A DNA stretch of 64,000 nucleotides, taken from contig NZ_CP062167.1 of NCBI RefSeq assembly GCF_014844055.1, positions 2,185,501 to 2,249,500 of the forward strand, in the 5' to 3' direction. This DNA comes from Aureimonas sp. OT7. Lineage in GTDB: Bacteria > Pseudomonadota > Alphaproteobacteria > Rhizobiales > Rhizobiaceae. This document shows, piece after piece, positions 6,628-16,832 of this stretch. Both the position numbers and the translations under genes were made by a program. A model generated the notes under the pieces. It did not search any database. It saw nothing but the letters and a program-made list of their open reading frames with translations, and was not told where the DNA came from. Every line of letters begins with the position of its first letter. Position 1 is the stretch's first letter.

Positions 6628-8736
6628 ATGAACAAGCCGCTTCCCATCGCCAAGGGCCATACGGCCTGCCCGCACGATTGCCCGTCCACCTGCGCGCTCG
6701 AGGTGGACCTGATCGACAATCGCACCATAGGACGCGTTCGCGGGTCGGATGCCAACAGCTATACGGCCGGCGTCATCTGCGCCAAAGTCGCCCGCTACGC
6801 GGAACGGGTCCACAACCCCGATCGTCTGATGCTGCCCATGCAGCGCGTGGGCGGCAAGGGCGCGGGCGGGTGGCGCCCCGTCGCCTGGAGCGACGCGCTC
6901 GACATCGTCGCCGACGCCTTCGTGAAGGCGGAAGCAAGATACGGCTCCGAGGCGGTCTGGCCGTTCTATTATGCGGGCACCATGGGGCTTGTGCAGCGCG
7001 ACGGCATCAACCGGCTGCGGCACGCCAAACGCTACTCGGGCGAATTCGGCTCCATATGCGTCAACACGGCCTGGACGGGCTGGTACGCGGGCACCGGGGC
7101 GCTGTCCGGAGTGGATCCTCGCGAGATGGCCAAGTCCGATTGCATCGTCATCTGGGGCACCAATGCGGTGGCAACGCAGGTCAACGTGATGACGCATGCC
7201 GTGCGCGGCCGAAAGGAGCGCGGCGCGAAGATCGTTGTGGTCGACATCTACGACAACGCCACGATGAAGCAGGCGGACATGGCGTTGAAGCTGCGGCCCG
7301 GCACCGACGCGGCGCTGGCCTGTGCGCTTATGCATATCGGGTTCCGGGACGGTACGGCCGACCGCGCCTACCTGGACCGCATGACCGACGATCCGGCAGG
7401 GTTGGAGGCGCATCTGCGGTCGCGTACGCCCGAATGGGCAGCCGGCATCACCGGTTTGAGCGTCGAGGAGATCGAGGCGCTTGGCGCGCTGGTCGGCCAT
7501 ACGCCACGGACCTATTTCCGGCTGGGCTACGGTTTCACACGCCAGCGCAATGGAGCGGTGGCGATGCATGCGGCCTCCTGCGTGCCCACCGTGTTCGGCC
7601 ACTGGCAGCATGAGGGCGGCGGGGCCTTCCATACCAATGGCGGCATATTCGGGCTCGACAAGAGTTTCGTGGAGGGCGGTTCCTACGAGGATCCGTCGAT
7701 CCGTCATCTCGACCAGACCCAGTTCGGTCGTGTGCTGACGGGCGATGCGGCGGCCCTGCAGGGTGGTCCGCCCGTTACGGCCATGCTGGTGCAGAACACC
7801 AACCCCGCCAATGTCTGCCCGGAGCAGCGGCTGGTGCATCAGGGCCTGATGCGCGACGATCTCTTCGTCGCCGTGCACGAACAGTTCATGACCGATACCG
7901 CGAAGCTGGCCGACCTTGTCCTGCCGGCCACGATGTTTCTGGAGCATGACGACATCTATCGCGGCGGCGGCCAAAGCCACATCCTGCTGGGGCCCAAGCT
8001 GATCGACGGTCCCGATACGGTCCGCAGCAACCACTTCGTGGTCGAGGAACTGGCGAAGCGGCTGGGTGTCGCCGACCGACCGGGTTTCGGCCTGACCGAG
8101 CGCGAGCATATCGACCGGATGCTCAAGACGAGCGGCTATTGCGGCGGCCTGGCGGAGCTTGAAGAAAAGCAGTGGCTGGATGTGCAGCCGTCATTCGAGA
8201 AGGCGCATTTCGTGGATGGCTTCGGTTGGGCGGACGGAAAGTTCCGCTTCAGGCCCGACTGGACGGGCATGCGCCCCGGAACCCGGCCGAACGATCGCAT
8301 GGGCCTGCTTGGCGATTATCACAGGCTTCCGGACTTCCCCGACCATGTGACGCTGATCGAGGAAGCGGACGAGGAGCATCCGTTCCGCCTGGCGACGTCG
8401 CCGGCCCGGCAGTTCCTGAATTCGACCTTCGCGGAGACGAAAGGTTCGCAGCAGCGGGAAGGACGTCCCGAACTGATGATGCATCCCGACGATCTGGATC
8501 GTCTCGGCCTTGCCGACGGGCAGCGCGTCGTGGTGGGCAACGAACGTGGCGACGTGACCCTGCCGATCAAGGCCAGCGATACGGTGCGGCCCGGCGTGCT
8601 GGTGCATGAAGGGCTTTGGCCAAACAGCGCATTCGAGCGGGGCGAAGGCATCAACGTGCTGACGGGCGCCGATGCCCCGCCGCCTTTCGGCGGCGCCGCA
8701 TTCCACGATACGCGGGTATGGGTGCGCGTGGCCTGA
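6628..8736 (+). CDS. molybdopterin-dependent oxidoreductase
   Basis: The 702-residue protein belongs to the DMSO reductase superfamily. Cysteines 14, 18, 22 and 51 (CX3CX3CX28C) fit a 4Fe-4S cluster, followed by the molybdopterin domains (RPVAWSDALDIV; CIVIWGTNAVATQ; QNTNPANVCPEQ) and the C-terminal dinucleotide-binding fold. No twin-arginine signal is visible, so it is probably cytoplasmic. The substrate is unknown; similar proteins in rhizobia are annotated only as molybdopterin oxidoreductases. The last 78 codons and the region to the purN end are tandemly duplicated just downstream. Confidence 0.9.
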   Translation: MNKPLPIAKGHTACPHDCPSTCALEVDLIDNRTIGRVRGSDANSYTAGVICAKVARYAERVHNPDRLMLPMQRVGGKGAGGWRPVAWSDALDIVADAFVKAEARYGSEAVWPFYYAGTMGLVQRDGINRLRHAKRYSGEFGSICVNTAWTGWYAGTGALSGVDPREMAKSDCIVIWGTNAVATQVNVMTHAVRGRKERGAKIVVVDIYDNATMKQADMALKLRPGTDAALACALMHIGFRDGTADRAYLDRMTDDPAGLEAHLRSRTPEWAAGITGLSVEEIEALGALVGHTPRTYFRLGYGFTRQRNGAVAMHAASCVPTVFGHWQHEGGGAFHTNGGIFGLDKSFVEGGSYEDPSIRHLDQTQFGRVLTGDAAALQGGPPVTAMLVQNTNPANVCPEQRLVHQGLMRDDLFVAVHEQFMTDTAKLADLVLPATMFLEHDDIYRGGGQSHILLGPKLIDGPDTVRSNHFVVEELAKRLGVADRPGFGLTEREHIDRMLKTSGYCGGLAELEEKQWLDVQPSFEKAHFVDGFGWADGKFRFRPDWTGMRPGTRPNDRMGLLGDYHRLPDFPDHVTLIEEADEEHPFRLATSPARQFLNSTFAETKGSQQREGRPELMMHPDDLDRLGLADGQRVVVGNERGDVTLPIKASDTVRPGVLVHEGLWPNSAFERGEGINVLTGADAPPPFGGAAFHDTRVWVRVA

Positions 8737-9111
8737 GCCGCTTTGGTCAGGCCGGGCTGAGGAGCATCTCTTCGGCGGCGGCGATCATGCCGAAGCGAAG
8801 CTCGGCCCTGCCGACGGGCAGCGCGTCGTGGTGGGTAACGAACGTGGCGACGTGACCCTGCCGATCAAGGCCAGCGATACGGTGCGGCCCGGCGTGCTGG
8901 TGCATGAAGGGCTTTGGCCAAACAGCGCATTCGAGCGGGGCGAAGGCATCAACGTGCTGACGGGCGCCGATGCCCCGCCGCCTTTCGGCGGCGCCGCATT
9001 CCACGATACGCGGGTATGGGTGCGCGTGGCCTGAGCCGCTTTGGTCAGGCCGGGCTGAGAAGCATCTCTTCGGTGGGGGCGATCATGCCGGAGCGAAGCT
9101 CGGCCCTGCCG
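8503..9111. repeat. 298-base tandem duplication across the molybdopterin gene and purN ends
   Basis: Segment 8503-8800 is repeated at 8801-9098 with only a handful of substitutions. The 13-base sequence CTCGGCC(T/C)TGCCG sits at 8503, 8801 and 9099, at both outer breakpoints and the junction, exactly 298 bases apart. The first copy lies in the molybdopterin gene and the last in the 3' part of purN, so short homology between two unrelated genes probably caused the duplication. Both parental genes remain intact. Confidence 0.95.
8801..9034 (+). pseudogene. duplicated C-terminal fragment of the molybdopterin oxidoreductase
   Basis: This fragment encodes the final ~77 residues of the upstream enzyme (from PADGQRVVVGNERGDV to VWVRVA) almost unchanged but lacks any start of its own. 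Preceding it (about 8747-8800) is a duplicate of the last codons of purN on the opposite strand. It is a by-product of the 298-base duplication and is unlikely to be expressed as a functional protein. Confidence 0.88.
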
Positions 9112-9707
9112 TCGCGATAGGCGACATCGCCCCGCAACAACATGGCAAGCGCGTGCGGATACAGGCGATGCTCGGCGCGAAGCAGGCGGGACGACAACGC
9201 GTCGGCGTCGTCGCCGGGCAGGATCGGTACGGCCGCCTGCGCGATGATGGGCCCGCCGTCCATTTCCTCCGTCACGAAGTGCACGGTACATCCGTGTACC
9301 CGCATGCCTGCCTCGATGGCGCGCTCATGCGTGTGCAGCCCCGGGAAGAGCGGCAGGAGGGACGGGTGAATGTTGATCATCCGCCCGAGAAACCGTTCGA
9401 CGAAACCGCGGCCCAGAAGGCGCATGTATCCGGCAAGGCAGATGACGTCCGGCCGCGCCGCATCGAGGGCTTGCGCGACAGCCGCCTCGTGCGCCGCACG
9501 GTTGGGATAGGCCTTGTGATCCAGCGCCAGGGTGTCGATGCCGGCGGCGGCCGCCGTTTCGAGCCCCTTCGCCTCGGGCCGGTTGGATAGAACCAACACG
9601 ATCTCTCCCGGGAAATCGGCGGCTCTGGACGCCTCGATCAAGGCTTCCATGTTGGAGCCGCGCCCTGAAATGAGCACGGCGATGCGCTTCCGGGGCGGCG
9701 TCGTCAC
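9045..9707 (-). CDS. purN: phosphoribosylglycinamide formyltransferase PurN
   Basis: The 220-residue enzyme transfers a formyl group from 10-formyl-THF to GAR in purine synthesis. Visible motifs are the N-terminal [11 protein letters not shown], the catalytic [16 protein letters not shown] (Asn and His), and [15 protein letters not shown] with the catalytic Asp. The GTG start at 9707 overlaps the purM stop by four bases, so purM and purN are translationally coupled. The final codons are the ones copied in the adjoining tandem duplication, but the gene itself is complete. Confidence 0.96.
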   Translation of the reverse strand: MTTPPRKRIAVLISGRGSNMEALIEASRAADFPGEIVLVLSNRPEAKGLETAAAAGIDTLALDHKAYPNRAAHEAAVAQALDAARPDVICLAGYMRLLGRGFVERFLGRMINIHPSLLPLFPGLHTHERAIEAGMRVHGCTVHFVTEEMDGGPIIAQAAVPILPGDDADALSSRLLRAEHRLYPHALAMLLRGDVAYRDGRAELRSGMIAPTEEMLLSPA

Positions 9708-10774
9708 AGGGAGAGGTTTCCGTTGAATGTAACGGCCGGGCCGGCATGCCGTGCCAGGATGCGCCCCAGCGGCACCACCGTTTCGCCTTCGCGCTGGAGC
9801 ACGGCGCCGACCGTTGCCGCATCCGCCGCCGAAACGACGACGATCATGCCGATGCCGCAGTTGAAGGTGCGCAGCATCTCCGACTCGGCAACACCGCCCT
9901 GCCGCGCCAGCCATTGGAACACCGCCGGCACCTTGAAGGCATCGAGATCGATGTCGGCGCTGAGGCCCTCGGGCAGAACGCGCGGGATGTTTTCCGGGAA
10001 GCCGCCGCCGGTGATATGCGCCAGCGCCTTGATGCCGCCGGTCTCGCGGATGGCGGCAAGCAGCGGCTTTACATAGATGCGTGTCGGCTCGATCAACGCG
10101 GCCGCAAGCGTTCGGCTGTCGTCGAAGGGGGCCGGCGCGTCGTAGGCCGCGCCGCTCCGCTCCACGATGCGGCGCACCAGCGAGTAGCCGTTGGAGTGGA
10201 TGCCGGAGGAGGCGAGGCCGAGGATCATGTCGCCATCGGCAAGGCTGGCCGATGGCAGCAATTGTCCGCGTTCGGCCGCGCCGACGGCAAAGCCTGCGAG
10301 GTCGTAATCCTTTTCGGCATAGAGGCCGGGCATCTCGGCCGTCTCGCCGCCGATGAGCGCGCACCCCGCCTGGCGGCACCCTTCCGCGATGCCGGCGACG
10401 ATGGCCTCGCCCTGCGCGGGGTCGAGCCGACCGGTGGCGAAATAGTCGAGGAAGAAGAGAGGCTCCGCCCCCTGTACGACGAGATCGTTGACGCACATCG
10501 CCACGAGATCGATACCGATCGTATCGTGAAGGCCGGTATCGATGGCGATCTTCAGCTTGGTGCCGACGCCGTCATTGGCGGCCACGAGAACAGGATCGGA
10601 AAAGCCCGCCGCCTTGAGGTCGAAAAGGCCGCCGAACCCGCCGATCTCGCCATCCGCGCCCGGACGCCGGGTAGACCTGACCAGCGGCTTGATGCGCTGG
10701 ACGAGTTCGTTGCCGGCATCGATGTCCACGCCCGCGTCGCGATAGGTGAGGCCGTTGGTCTTCTGGTCGGTCAT
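9704..10774 (-). CDS. purM: phosphoribosylformylglycinamidine cyclo-ligase PurM
   Basis: This 356-residue AIR synthetase uses ATP to close the imidazole ring. It starts with [16 protein letters not shown], then shows [52 protein letters not shown] and the [12 protein letters not shown] segment. Length and motif order are normal. It is the first gene of a purM-purN operon, divergent from the PerM-family gene with a 190-base gap that should hold both promoters. Confidence 0.97.
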   Translation of the reverse strand: MTDQKTNGLTYRDAGVDIDAGNELVQRIKPLVRSTRRPGADGEIGGFGGLFDLKAAGFSDPVLVAANDGVGTKLKIAIDTGLHDTIGIDLVAMCVNDLVVQGAEPLFFLDYFATGRLDPAQGEAIVAGIAEGCRQAGCALIGGETAEMPGLYAEKDYDLAGFAVGAAERGQLLPSASLADGDMILGLASSGIHSNGYSLVRRIVERSGAAYDAPAPFDDSRTLAAALIEPTRIYVKPLLAAIRETGGIKALAHITGGGFPENIPRVLPEGLSADIDLDAFKVPAVFQWLARQGGVAESEMLRTFNCGIGMIVVVSAADAATVGAVLQREGETVVPLGRILARHAGPAVTFNGNLSL

Positions 10775-10964
10775 TGTCTCGAAACCTTCGTCTTTGCCGT
10801 TCGGTTGACAGAAGCGGGGATGGGAAACAAGTGCAAAACGTACGGAAAAGGCGGGATAATGCGGCTCGGCATCCCTTGACCCCTTGTCCGGCGGCTGCCT
10901 ATCTCGTCTTTGAAGGCAGACGGCGGTTGGGCCGTATCCGCCGGGGAAAGAGCAGCACGGACCA

Positions 10965-12146
10965 ATGGTGAAGGATCGCAGCCGGCTTCTCCGGCGTCAG
11001 GCCATGTTCTGGGGCATCGCCGCCGCGGTGGTGCTGGCCTTCATCTGGCTGTTCAGTTCCATCCTTTTGCCCTTCGTGCTGGGCATGGTGCTGGCCTATT
11101 TCCTCGATCCGATCGCCGATTGGTTCACGCGGCGCGGCTTGTCGCGGCTGATGGCCTCGCTGGTCATACTCGTCCTCTTCGTCGTTCTCATCATCGCGCT
11201 GATCCTGGTGGTCGTGCCGGTGATCTCCAGCCAGATCACCGCCTTCGTCTTCAACCTGCCGCACTACCTGCAGCGCCTCCAGGTGCTGGCCATCGAAGCG
11301 CGCACCGGACCGCTGTCCTGGTTGTTCCAGGACCAGGAGCAGAGCCTCAGCCAGGATTTTTCCGATATCGTGCGGCAAAGCACGGCCTTCTTCACCTCCT
11401 TCGTGGGACAGTTGTGGACGTCGAGCCTCGCGCTGGTGAACTTTCTGTCGCTTTTCGTCGTCACGCCGGTCGTCGCCTTCTACCTGCTGCTCGACTGGGA
11501 CCGCATGATCGACAAGATCGATACCTGGGTTCCGCGCCAGCATCTGACCACGGTGCGCCGCCTGGCGCGAGAGGTCGACCGGTCGGTGGCCGGGTTCGTG
11601 CGCGGACAGGGCAGCCTGTGCCTGATCCTCGGCACCTATTATGCCGTCGGCCTGACGCTCGTCGGGCTCAACTTCGGACTGTTGATCGGCTTCTTCGCGG
11701 GGATGATCTCCTTTATACCCTATGTCGGCTCGGCGCTCGGGCTGATCGTGGCCATCGGTGTCGCGCTGGTGCAGTTCTGGCCCGACTGGGTCTGGGTGGC
11801 GGCGACGGCCGGCGTCTTCCTGACCGGGCAGTTCATCGAGGGCAACATATTGCAGCCCAAGCTCGTCGGGGCTTCGGTCGGCCTTCACCCCGTCTGGCTG
11901 ATGTTCGCCCTGTTCGCCTTCGGCGCGATGTTCGGCTTCGTTGGCCTGCTGATCGCGGTGCCCGCCGCCGCGGCCGTGGGCGTGCTGGTGCGCTTCGCGC
12001 TCGGCAAATACCTTGAAAGCGACGTCTATTACGGGCGCACCATCGAACAGCAACCGACGCCCATGGTGGAAAGCCTGAACCTGTCCGCTGCCATCCGCAG
12101 CGAATTCTCGCCCCGGGGTGAGGCCGGGGATGGAGGCGAAGCATGA
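10965..12146 (+). CDS. AI-2E/PerM family permease
   Basis: This 393-residue membrane protein has a pair of N-terminal hydrophobic helices ([16 protein letters not shown] and [17 protein letters not shown]), a loop region, and a C-terminal block of about six helices ending in [20 protein letters not shown], the PerM/YdiK-type signature. The family includes sodium/proton antiporters and proposed AI-2 exporters; the substrate is not known. Its stop overlaps the hdaA start by four bases, a conserved neighbourhood in Hyphomicrobiales. Confidence 0.88.
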   Translation: MVKDRSRLLRRQAMFWGIAAAVVLAFIWLFSSILLPFVLGMVLAYFLDPIADWFTRRGLSRLMASLVILVLFVVLIIALILVVVPVISSQITAFVFNLPHYLQRLQVLAIEARTGPLSWLFQDQEQSLSQDFSDIVRQSTAFFTSFVGQLWTSSLALVNFLSLFVVTPVVAFYLLLDWDRMIDKIDTWVPRQHLTTVRRLAREVDRSVAGFVRGQGSLCLILGTYYAVGLTLVGLNFGLLIGFFAGMISFIPYVGSALGLIVAIGVALVQFWPDWVWVAATAGVFLTGQFIEGNILQPKLVGASVGLHPVWLMFALFAFGAMFGFVGLLIAVPAAAAVGVLVRFALGKYLESDVYYGRTIEQQPTPMVESLNLSAAIRSEFSPRGEAGDGGEA

Positions 12147-12802
12147 GTACGACACGTCAACTTCCGTTCGAGCTGCCGCACAAAGCATCCTTCGACCGCG
12201 CGGACCTGATCGAAAGCGGTGCCAATTGTCTTGCCATCGAGGCCATCGACTCATGGCCGGACTGGCCCCACCCGGTGCTGATGATCGTCGGGCCTGCGGG
12301 TAGCGGCAAGACGCACATCGCCGAGGCGTTCGCGGCCATGTCCGGCGGCATCCATGCACGCGCCGGAGACGTCTTCGAACCGCAACCGGGCTTTGTGCGC
12401 GTGATCGACGATGTCGATCGTACCGACATGGCCGAGGAAGAGATATTCGCCATCGTCAACGCCGCGCGGGCCGGCCTTGGCCATGTGCTGCTGACCAGCC
12501 GAACGCCTGCGCCGCTCCTGCGCCTCCGCCTGCCCGACCTTGCTTCGAGGCTTCGAGCGGCAACCCAGATAGAGCTGGGGGCGCCCGACGACATGCTGCT
12601 CCACGGCGTGCTGGTGAAGCTTTTCGCCGACCGCCAGATGGACGTCGACCCCAAGCTCCTGGCCTATGTCCTCTCGCGGATGGAGCGCTCCATCGCTTCC
12701 GCCGAGGCGCTGGTTGCACGGCTGGATCGGGAAAGCCTCGCCAGTGGGCGGCGTATAACGCGGGGGATGGTCGCCTCCGTGCTCGAGGATGGACAGCCCT
12801 GA
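12143..12802 (+). CDS. hdaA: DnaA-inactivating protein HdaA (Hda homolog)
   Basis: The 219-residue AAA+ protein opens with QLPFELPH, a segment resembling the clamp-binding motif, followed by a Walker A loop (VGPAGSGKTH), an acidic RVIDDVDR motif, and the arginine-rich sensor region LPDLASRLRAATQIELGAPDD. HdaA works with the beta clamp to stimulate hydrolysis of DnaA-bound ATP and limit re-initiation of replication in alphaproteobacteria. It overlaps the permease gene and precedes ppk, the usual order in this group. Confidence 0.9.
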   Translation: MSTTRQLPFELPHKASFDRADLIESGANCLAIEAIDSWPDWPHPVLMIVGPAGSGKTHIAEAFAAMSGGIHARAGDVFEPQPGFVRVIDDVDRTDMAEEEIFAIVNAARAGLGHVLLTSRTPAPLLRLRLPDLASRLRAATQIELGAPDDMLLHGVLVKLFADRQMDVDPKLLAYVLSRMERSIASAEALVARLDRESLASGRRITRGMVASVLEDGQP

Positions 12803-12876
12803 CCGTCATCAAAGCGTCGCCGCACCCGGCTATGCGCCTTGCAGTTTTGTCCTAAGATGATGGCGGGAAGAATCGA

Positions 12877-15321
12877 GTGAGCGAGATGAGCGGCAAGACG
12901 ACCCGTAGGAAACCCGGCGCAGCGGCGCCGCAGCCCGCGCGGCGGGCGGCCCCTCGCAAGCGCAAGGAGCCGGCCATCGCCAAGGCGGATGTCGAGCGCG
13001 CGGAAGTGGCGGCAGCCGCCGTCGTGGACGGGCTGGTCGGCAACCTCGCGGCGACCGCGGTGGTAACCGCGGCCCATGCCGGCGCGGACGGGATGCCGCC
13101 TGTGATGATGCCGGACCGTCCGCTGATGGAAGCGATCGGCGTCGTCCCGGTCGCTCCCCGAATCGATAATCCGCCGGATGCCGACGAACTGCCCGCCGAC
13201 CGTTTCGTGAACCGTGAGTTCTCGTGGCTCCAGTTCAACCGCCGCGTGCTGGAAGAGGCCCGCAACGTCAAGCATCCGCTGCTGGAGCGTCTGCGCTTCC
13301 TGTCGATCTCGGCCGGCAATCTGGACGAGTTCTTCATGGTGCGCGTGGCCGGGCTGGCGGGCCAGGTCCGTGAAAAGATTCCGGTGCGCAGCGCCGACGG
13401 GCTTTTGCCGCAGGAACAGCTGGACAGGGTGCTGGACGAGGTCGAGCTTCTCCAGTCCGAGCAGCAGGCGACGCTTGCGGAGCTGGTCAAGGCCCTGAAG
13501 GCGGAGCGCATCAACATCGTCGCCGCCGGCGAGTTGAAGAAACCCGACCGCGAATGGCTGGAGCGCCATTTCGACGAGACCATCTTTCCGGTGCTGACGC
13601 CGCTGTCGATCGATCCCGCGCACCCGTTTCCTTTCATTCCCAATCTCGGCTTCTCGATGGCGCTGGCGCTGGTGCGTGAGCGCGATTCCCACCGCATGAA
13701 CGCGCTTCTGCGTCTGCCGGTCGCGCTGCAGCGCTTTATCCAGATGCCGGTGACGGAGGCCGGCGAACACCGGTTCGTGCCCCTGGAAAGCGTCGTGGCA
13801 CTGTTCATCGGGCGGCTGTTCCCCGGATACCGGGTGCGCGGGCAGGGCACGTTCCGACTGATCCGCGATTCCGATATCGAGGTGGAGGAAGAGGCGGAAG
13901 ACCTCGTCCGCCTGTTCGAATCCGCGCTCAAGCGCCGGAGGCGCGGTTCGGTGATCCGTATCGAGTTCGATTCGGTGATGCCCGAGAGCCTGCGCAATTT
14001 CGTCGCCACGGAACTGGCGGTGGCGGAAAACCGCGTCTCGGTGATGGACGGCATGCTGGCGCTCGACGCCGTGTCGCAGATCGTCAAGCTCCCGCGCGAG
14101 GATCTGAAGTTCGAGCCTTACATACCGCGTTTTCCGGAGCGTATCCGCGAGCATAATGGCGACTGCTTCGCCGCCATCCGCGAGAAGGACATCGTCGTTC
14201 ACCACCCCTATGAATCCTTCGACGTGGTGGTGCAGTTTCTGCGGCAGGCGGCGTCGGACCCCAATGTCGTCGCGATCAAGCAGACTTTGTACCGCACCTC
14301 CAACGACTCACCCATCGTGCGCGCTCTCATCGACGCGGCCGAGGCCGGCAAGTCGGTCACGGCGCTGGTGGAGTTGAAGGCCCGCTTCGACGAGGAGGCG
14401 AACATCAAGTGGGCGCGCGACCTGGAGCGGGCCGGCGTGCAGGTGGTGTTCGGCTTCATCGAGAAGAAGACCCATTCCAAGCTGTCGCTCGTCGTGCGGC
14501 GCGAGGAAGGACGCATGGTGTCGTTCGTGCATATGGGTACGGGAAACTACCACCCGATCACCGCGCGCATCTACACCGACCTGTCCTACTTCACGGCCGA
14601 TCCGGACATCGCGCACGACGTGTCGATGATCTTCAACTACATCACCGGCTATGCGGAGCCGACGGAACTGCGCAAGCTTGCCGTCTCCCCGCTGAACCTG
14701 CGCCAGCGCATCATCCAGCATATCGAGGAAGAGGTGCAGCACCAGCGCGCCGGGCGCAGCGGCCAGATCTGGATGAAGATGAATTCGCTCGTCGACCCGA
14801 AGATCATCGACGCCTTGTACCGCGCCAGCCAGGCCGGCGTGGAGATCGACCTGATCGTGCGGGGCATCTGCTGCCTGCGGCCCCGTGTGCCGGGCCTTTC
14901 CGACAATATCCGCGTCAAATCCATCGTAGGCCGCTTCCTGGAACACAGCCGCATCTACTGTTTTGGTAACGGCCATGGGTTGCCATCGGAAAAGGCCATC
15001 GTCTACATGAGCTCGGCCGACCTGATGCCTCGCAACCTCGACCGGCGGGTGGAAACGATGATTCCGATGACGACCCCGACCGTGCATAGTCAGGTTCTGT
15101 CGCAGATCATGCTCGGCAATATTCTCGACAACCAGCAGAGTTGGTCCGTCCTTTCGGACGGAACTTCGCGGCGCATCAGCCCGTCGGTCGGCGAACAGCC
15201 CTTCGACGCGCAGCGTTACTTCATGACCAATCCGAGCCTGTCCGGGCGCGGCAAGGCCCTGAAGTCGAATGCGCCGAAGCTCATTGCAAGGCAACGCGCG
15301 GAGCACTCCCGTTTCGATTGA
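12877..15321 (+). CDS. ppk1: polyphosphate kinase 1
   Basis: The 814-residue enzyme makes polyphosphate from ATP. After an Ala/Arg/Pro-rich extension of about 105 residues, the catalytic protein begins at [20 protein letters not shown]. Histidine-containing motifs match PPK1: [14 protein letters not shown] (autophosphorylated His region) and [13 protein letters not shown]. The start is GTG at 12877, with an ATG three codons later as alternative. It is followed by the exopolyphosphatase gene, so both directions of polyphosphate metabolism are encoded together. Confidence 0.95.
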   Translation: MSEMSGKTTRRKPGAAAPQPARRAAPRKRKEPAIAKADVERAEVAAAAVVDGLVGNLAATAVVTAAHAGADGMPPVMMPDRPLMEAIGVVPVAPRIDNPPDADELPADRFVNREFSWLQFNRRVLEEARNVKHPLLERLRFLSISAGNLDEFFMVRVAGLAGQVREKIPVRSADGLLPQEQLDRVLDEVELLQSEQQATLAELVKALKAERINIVAAGELKKPDREWLERHFDETIFPVLTPLSIDPAHPFPFIPNLGFSMALALVRERDSHRMNALLRLPVALQRFIQMPVTEAGEHRFVPLESVVALFIGRLFPGYRVRGQGTFRLIRDSDIEVEEEAEDLVRLFESALKRRRRGSVIRIEFDSVMPESLRNFVATELAVAENRVSVMDGMLALDAVSQIVKLPREDLKFEPYIPRFPERIREHNGDCFAAIREKDIVVHHPYESFDVVVQFLRQAASDPNVVAIKQTLYRTSNDSPIVRALIDAAEAGKSVTALVELKARFDEEANIKWARDLERAGVQVVFGFIEKKTHSKLSLVVRREEGRMVSFVHMGTGNYHPITARIYTDLSYFTADPDIAHDVSMIFNYITGYAEPTELRKLAVSPLNLRQRIIQHIEEEVQHQRAGRSGQIWMKMNSLVDPKIIDALYRASQAGVEIDLIVRGICCLRPRVPGLSDNIRVKSIVGRFLEHSRIYCFGNGHGLPSEKAIVYMSSADLMPRNLDRRVETMIPMTTPTVHSQVLSQIMLGNILDNQQSWSVLSDGTSRRISPSVGEQPFDAQRYFMTNPSLSGRGKALKSNAPKLIARQRAEHSRFD

Positions 15322-16828
15322 TCTTACAGGCCAGGGCCGAATTGCCGGGCGTTTGCCCGTCGCGGTCGTAGACATCGGCTCCAACTCGGTGCGCCTCGTC
15401 ATCTATGAGGGCAACAGCCGCGCGCCGGTACAGCTTTTCAACGAAAAGATCCTGAGCGGGCTGGGCAAGGGCCTGGCCCGCACGGGCCGGCTGGACGACA
15501 AGAGCGTGGCCAGCGCGCTTTCCGCACTGACGCGTTTCCGCGCGCTGGCGGAGCTTGCCGGCTGCACCGAAATTTACCCGCTGGCGACGGCGGCCGCGCG
15601 CGAGGCGTCCAACGGGGCGGAATTCATCAAGGCGGCAACAATCGCGATCGGCCGCGACATCATCATCCTGTCCGGCGCGGACGAAGCCCGTTATGCCGCC
15701 GAAGGGGTGGTGGCCGGTTTCTTCGCGCCCAACGGAATCGTCGGCGATCTGGGCGGCGGCAGCCTGGAACTGGTCGAGGTTTCGTCCGGGCGGTTCGGCA
15801 CCGGCCTGACGACGCCGCTTGGCGGCCTGCGCCTGCGCGACCTTTCAGGCGGGGATATTGCCAGGGCCCGCGCCATCGCCGACGGGGAGATCGGCGGCTC
15901 GGCCCTGGCGGGCGCCTGCGACGGCAAGAGCTTCTATGCCGTCGGCGGCACCTGGCGTAACCTTGCCAAGCTACACATGGAACAGACGCGATACCCGTTG
16001 CAGGTCATGCATGGCTATCGCGTCGCCGTGGCCGAGCTTGCCGATTTTCTCGACAAGGTGGCGACGAGCGATCCGGAGAAACTGCCCGGTATCGACGCCG
16101 TATCGCGCAGTCGTCGGTCGCTTCTTCCCTTTGGCGCCGTCACGCTGCAATCCGTCATCGCCAATCTGAAGCCTGTCGACATCGTGGTGTCCGCCTATGG
16201 CGTGCGCGAAGGGTATCTGCACGCGCTTCTGCCCGAGGCCGAACTCGAGAAGGATGCGCTGCTGGTCACGGCGCGCGAATTGTCGGTCCTGCGCTCCCGC
16301 TCGCCGATCCACAACGAGGAACTCGTCCGCTTCGCCGCCGACACGTTCCATGCCCTCGGCATCGACGAAACGCCGGAGGAGGAGCGCCTCCGCGACGCCG
16401 CATGCCTGCTGGCAGACGTCAGTTGGCGCGCCCACCCGGACTATAGGGGCGGCCAGGCACTGTCCTTTACGGTGCATGCGGCGCTGCCGGCGCTCGATCA
16501 TGCCGGCCGCACGTTCCTGGGGTTGACGAACTACTTCCGCTACGAGGGCCATTTCGAGCAGGGCATGATGCCCGATCTGGAACGGCTGATCCCGCCGCGT
16601 ATGCTGCAGCGTGCGCGGGTCCTGGCCTCGCTGTTCCGGGTCGTATTCCTGCTGACCGCTGCCATTCCCGGCGTGCTCGGCAAGCTGCGCTGGGTGCAGG
16701 ATCCACGCGGCGGCTTCACCCTTGCCGTGCCGGCAGACCTGGCCGACCTTCTGGGGGAAAGGCCGCGCGCGCGTTTCCAGCAATTCGCCAAGGTTGTGGA
16801 ACGCACCTTGCGTATCGAGGTTCGATAA
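15269..16828 (+). CDS. ppx: exopolyphosphatase (Ppx/GppA family)
   Basis: The protein of up to 519 residues degrades polyphosphate processively. ASKHA-fold motifs are clear: [32 protein letters not shown], the phosphate-binding [12 protein letters not shown], and a C-terminal HD-like helical domain. The start is uncertain: ATG at 15269 overlaps the ppk1 end by 53 bases, while TTG at 15353 would start just before the catalytic core. It converges with the lactonase gene, four bases away. Confidence 0.93.
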   Translation: MRRSSLQGNARSTPVSIDLTGQGRIAGRLPVAVVDIGSNSVRLVIYEGNSRAPVQLFNEKILSGLGKGLARTGRLDDKSVASALSALTRFRALAELAGCTEIYPLATAAAREASNGAEFIKAATIAIGRDIIILSGADEARYAAEGVVAGFFAPNGIVGDLGGGSLELVEVSSGRFGTGLTTPLGGLRLRDLSGGDIARARAIADGEIGGSALAGACDGKSFYAVGGTWRNLAKLHMEQTRYPLQVMHGYRVAVAELADFLDKVATSDPEKLPGIDAVSRSRRSLLPFGAVTLQSVIANLKPVDIVVSAYGVREGYLHALLPEAELEKDALLVTARELSVLRSRSPIHNEELVRFAADTFHALGIDETPEEERLRDAACLLADVSWRAHPDYRGGQALSFTVHAALPALDHAGRTFLGLTNYFRYEGHFEQGMMPDLERLIPPRMLQRARVLASLFRVVFLLTAAIPGVLGKLRWVQDPRGGFTLAVPADLADLLGERPRARFQQFAKVVERTLRIEVR

Positions 16829-16832
16829 GCAC

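Noticed and set aside
6385..8109. A 574-codon antisense frame opposite the molybdopterin gene
   Set aside because: It has a composition typical of antisense reading in GC-rich DNA, no binding site and no recognisable family.
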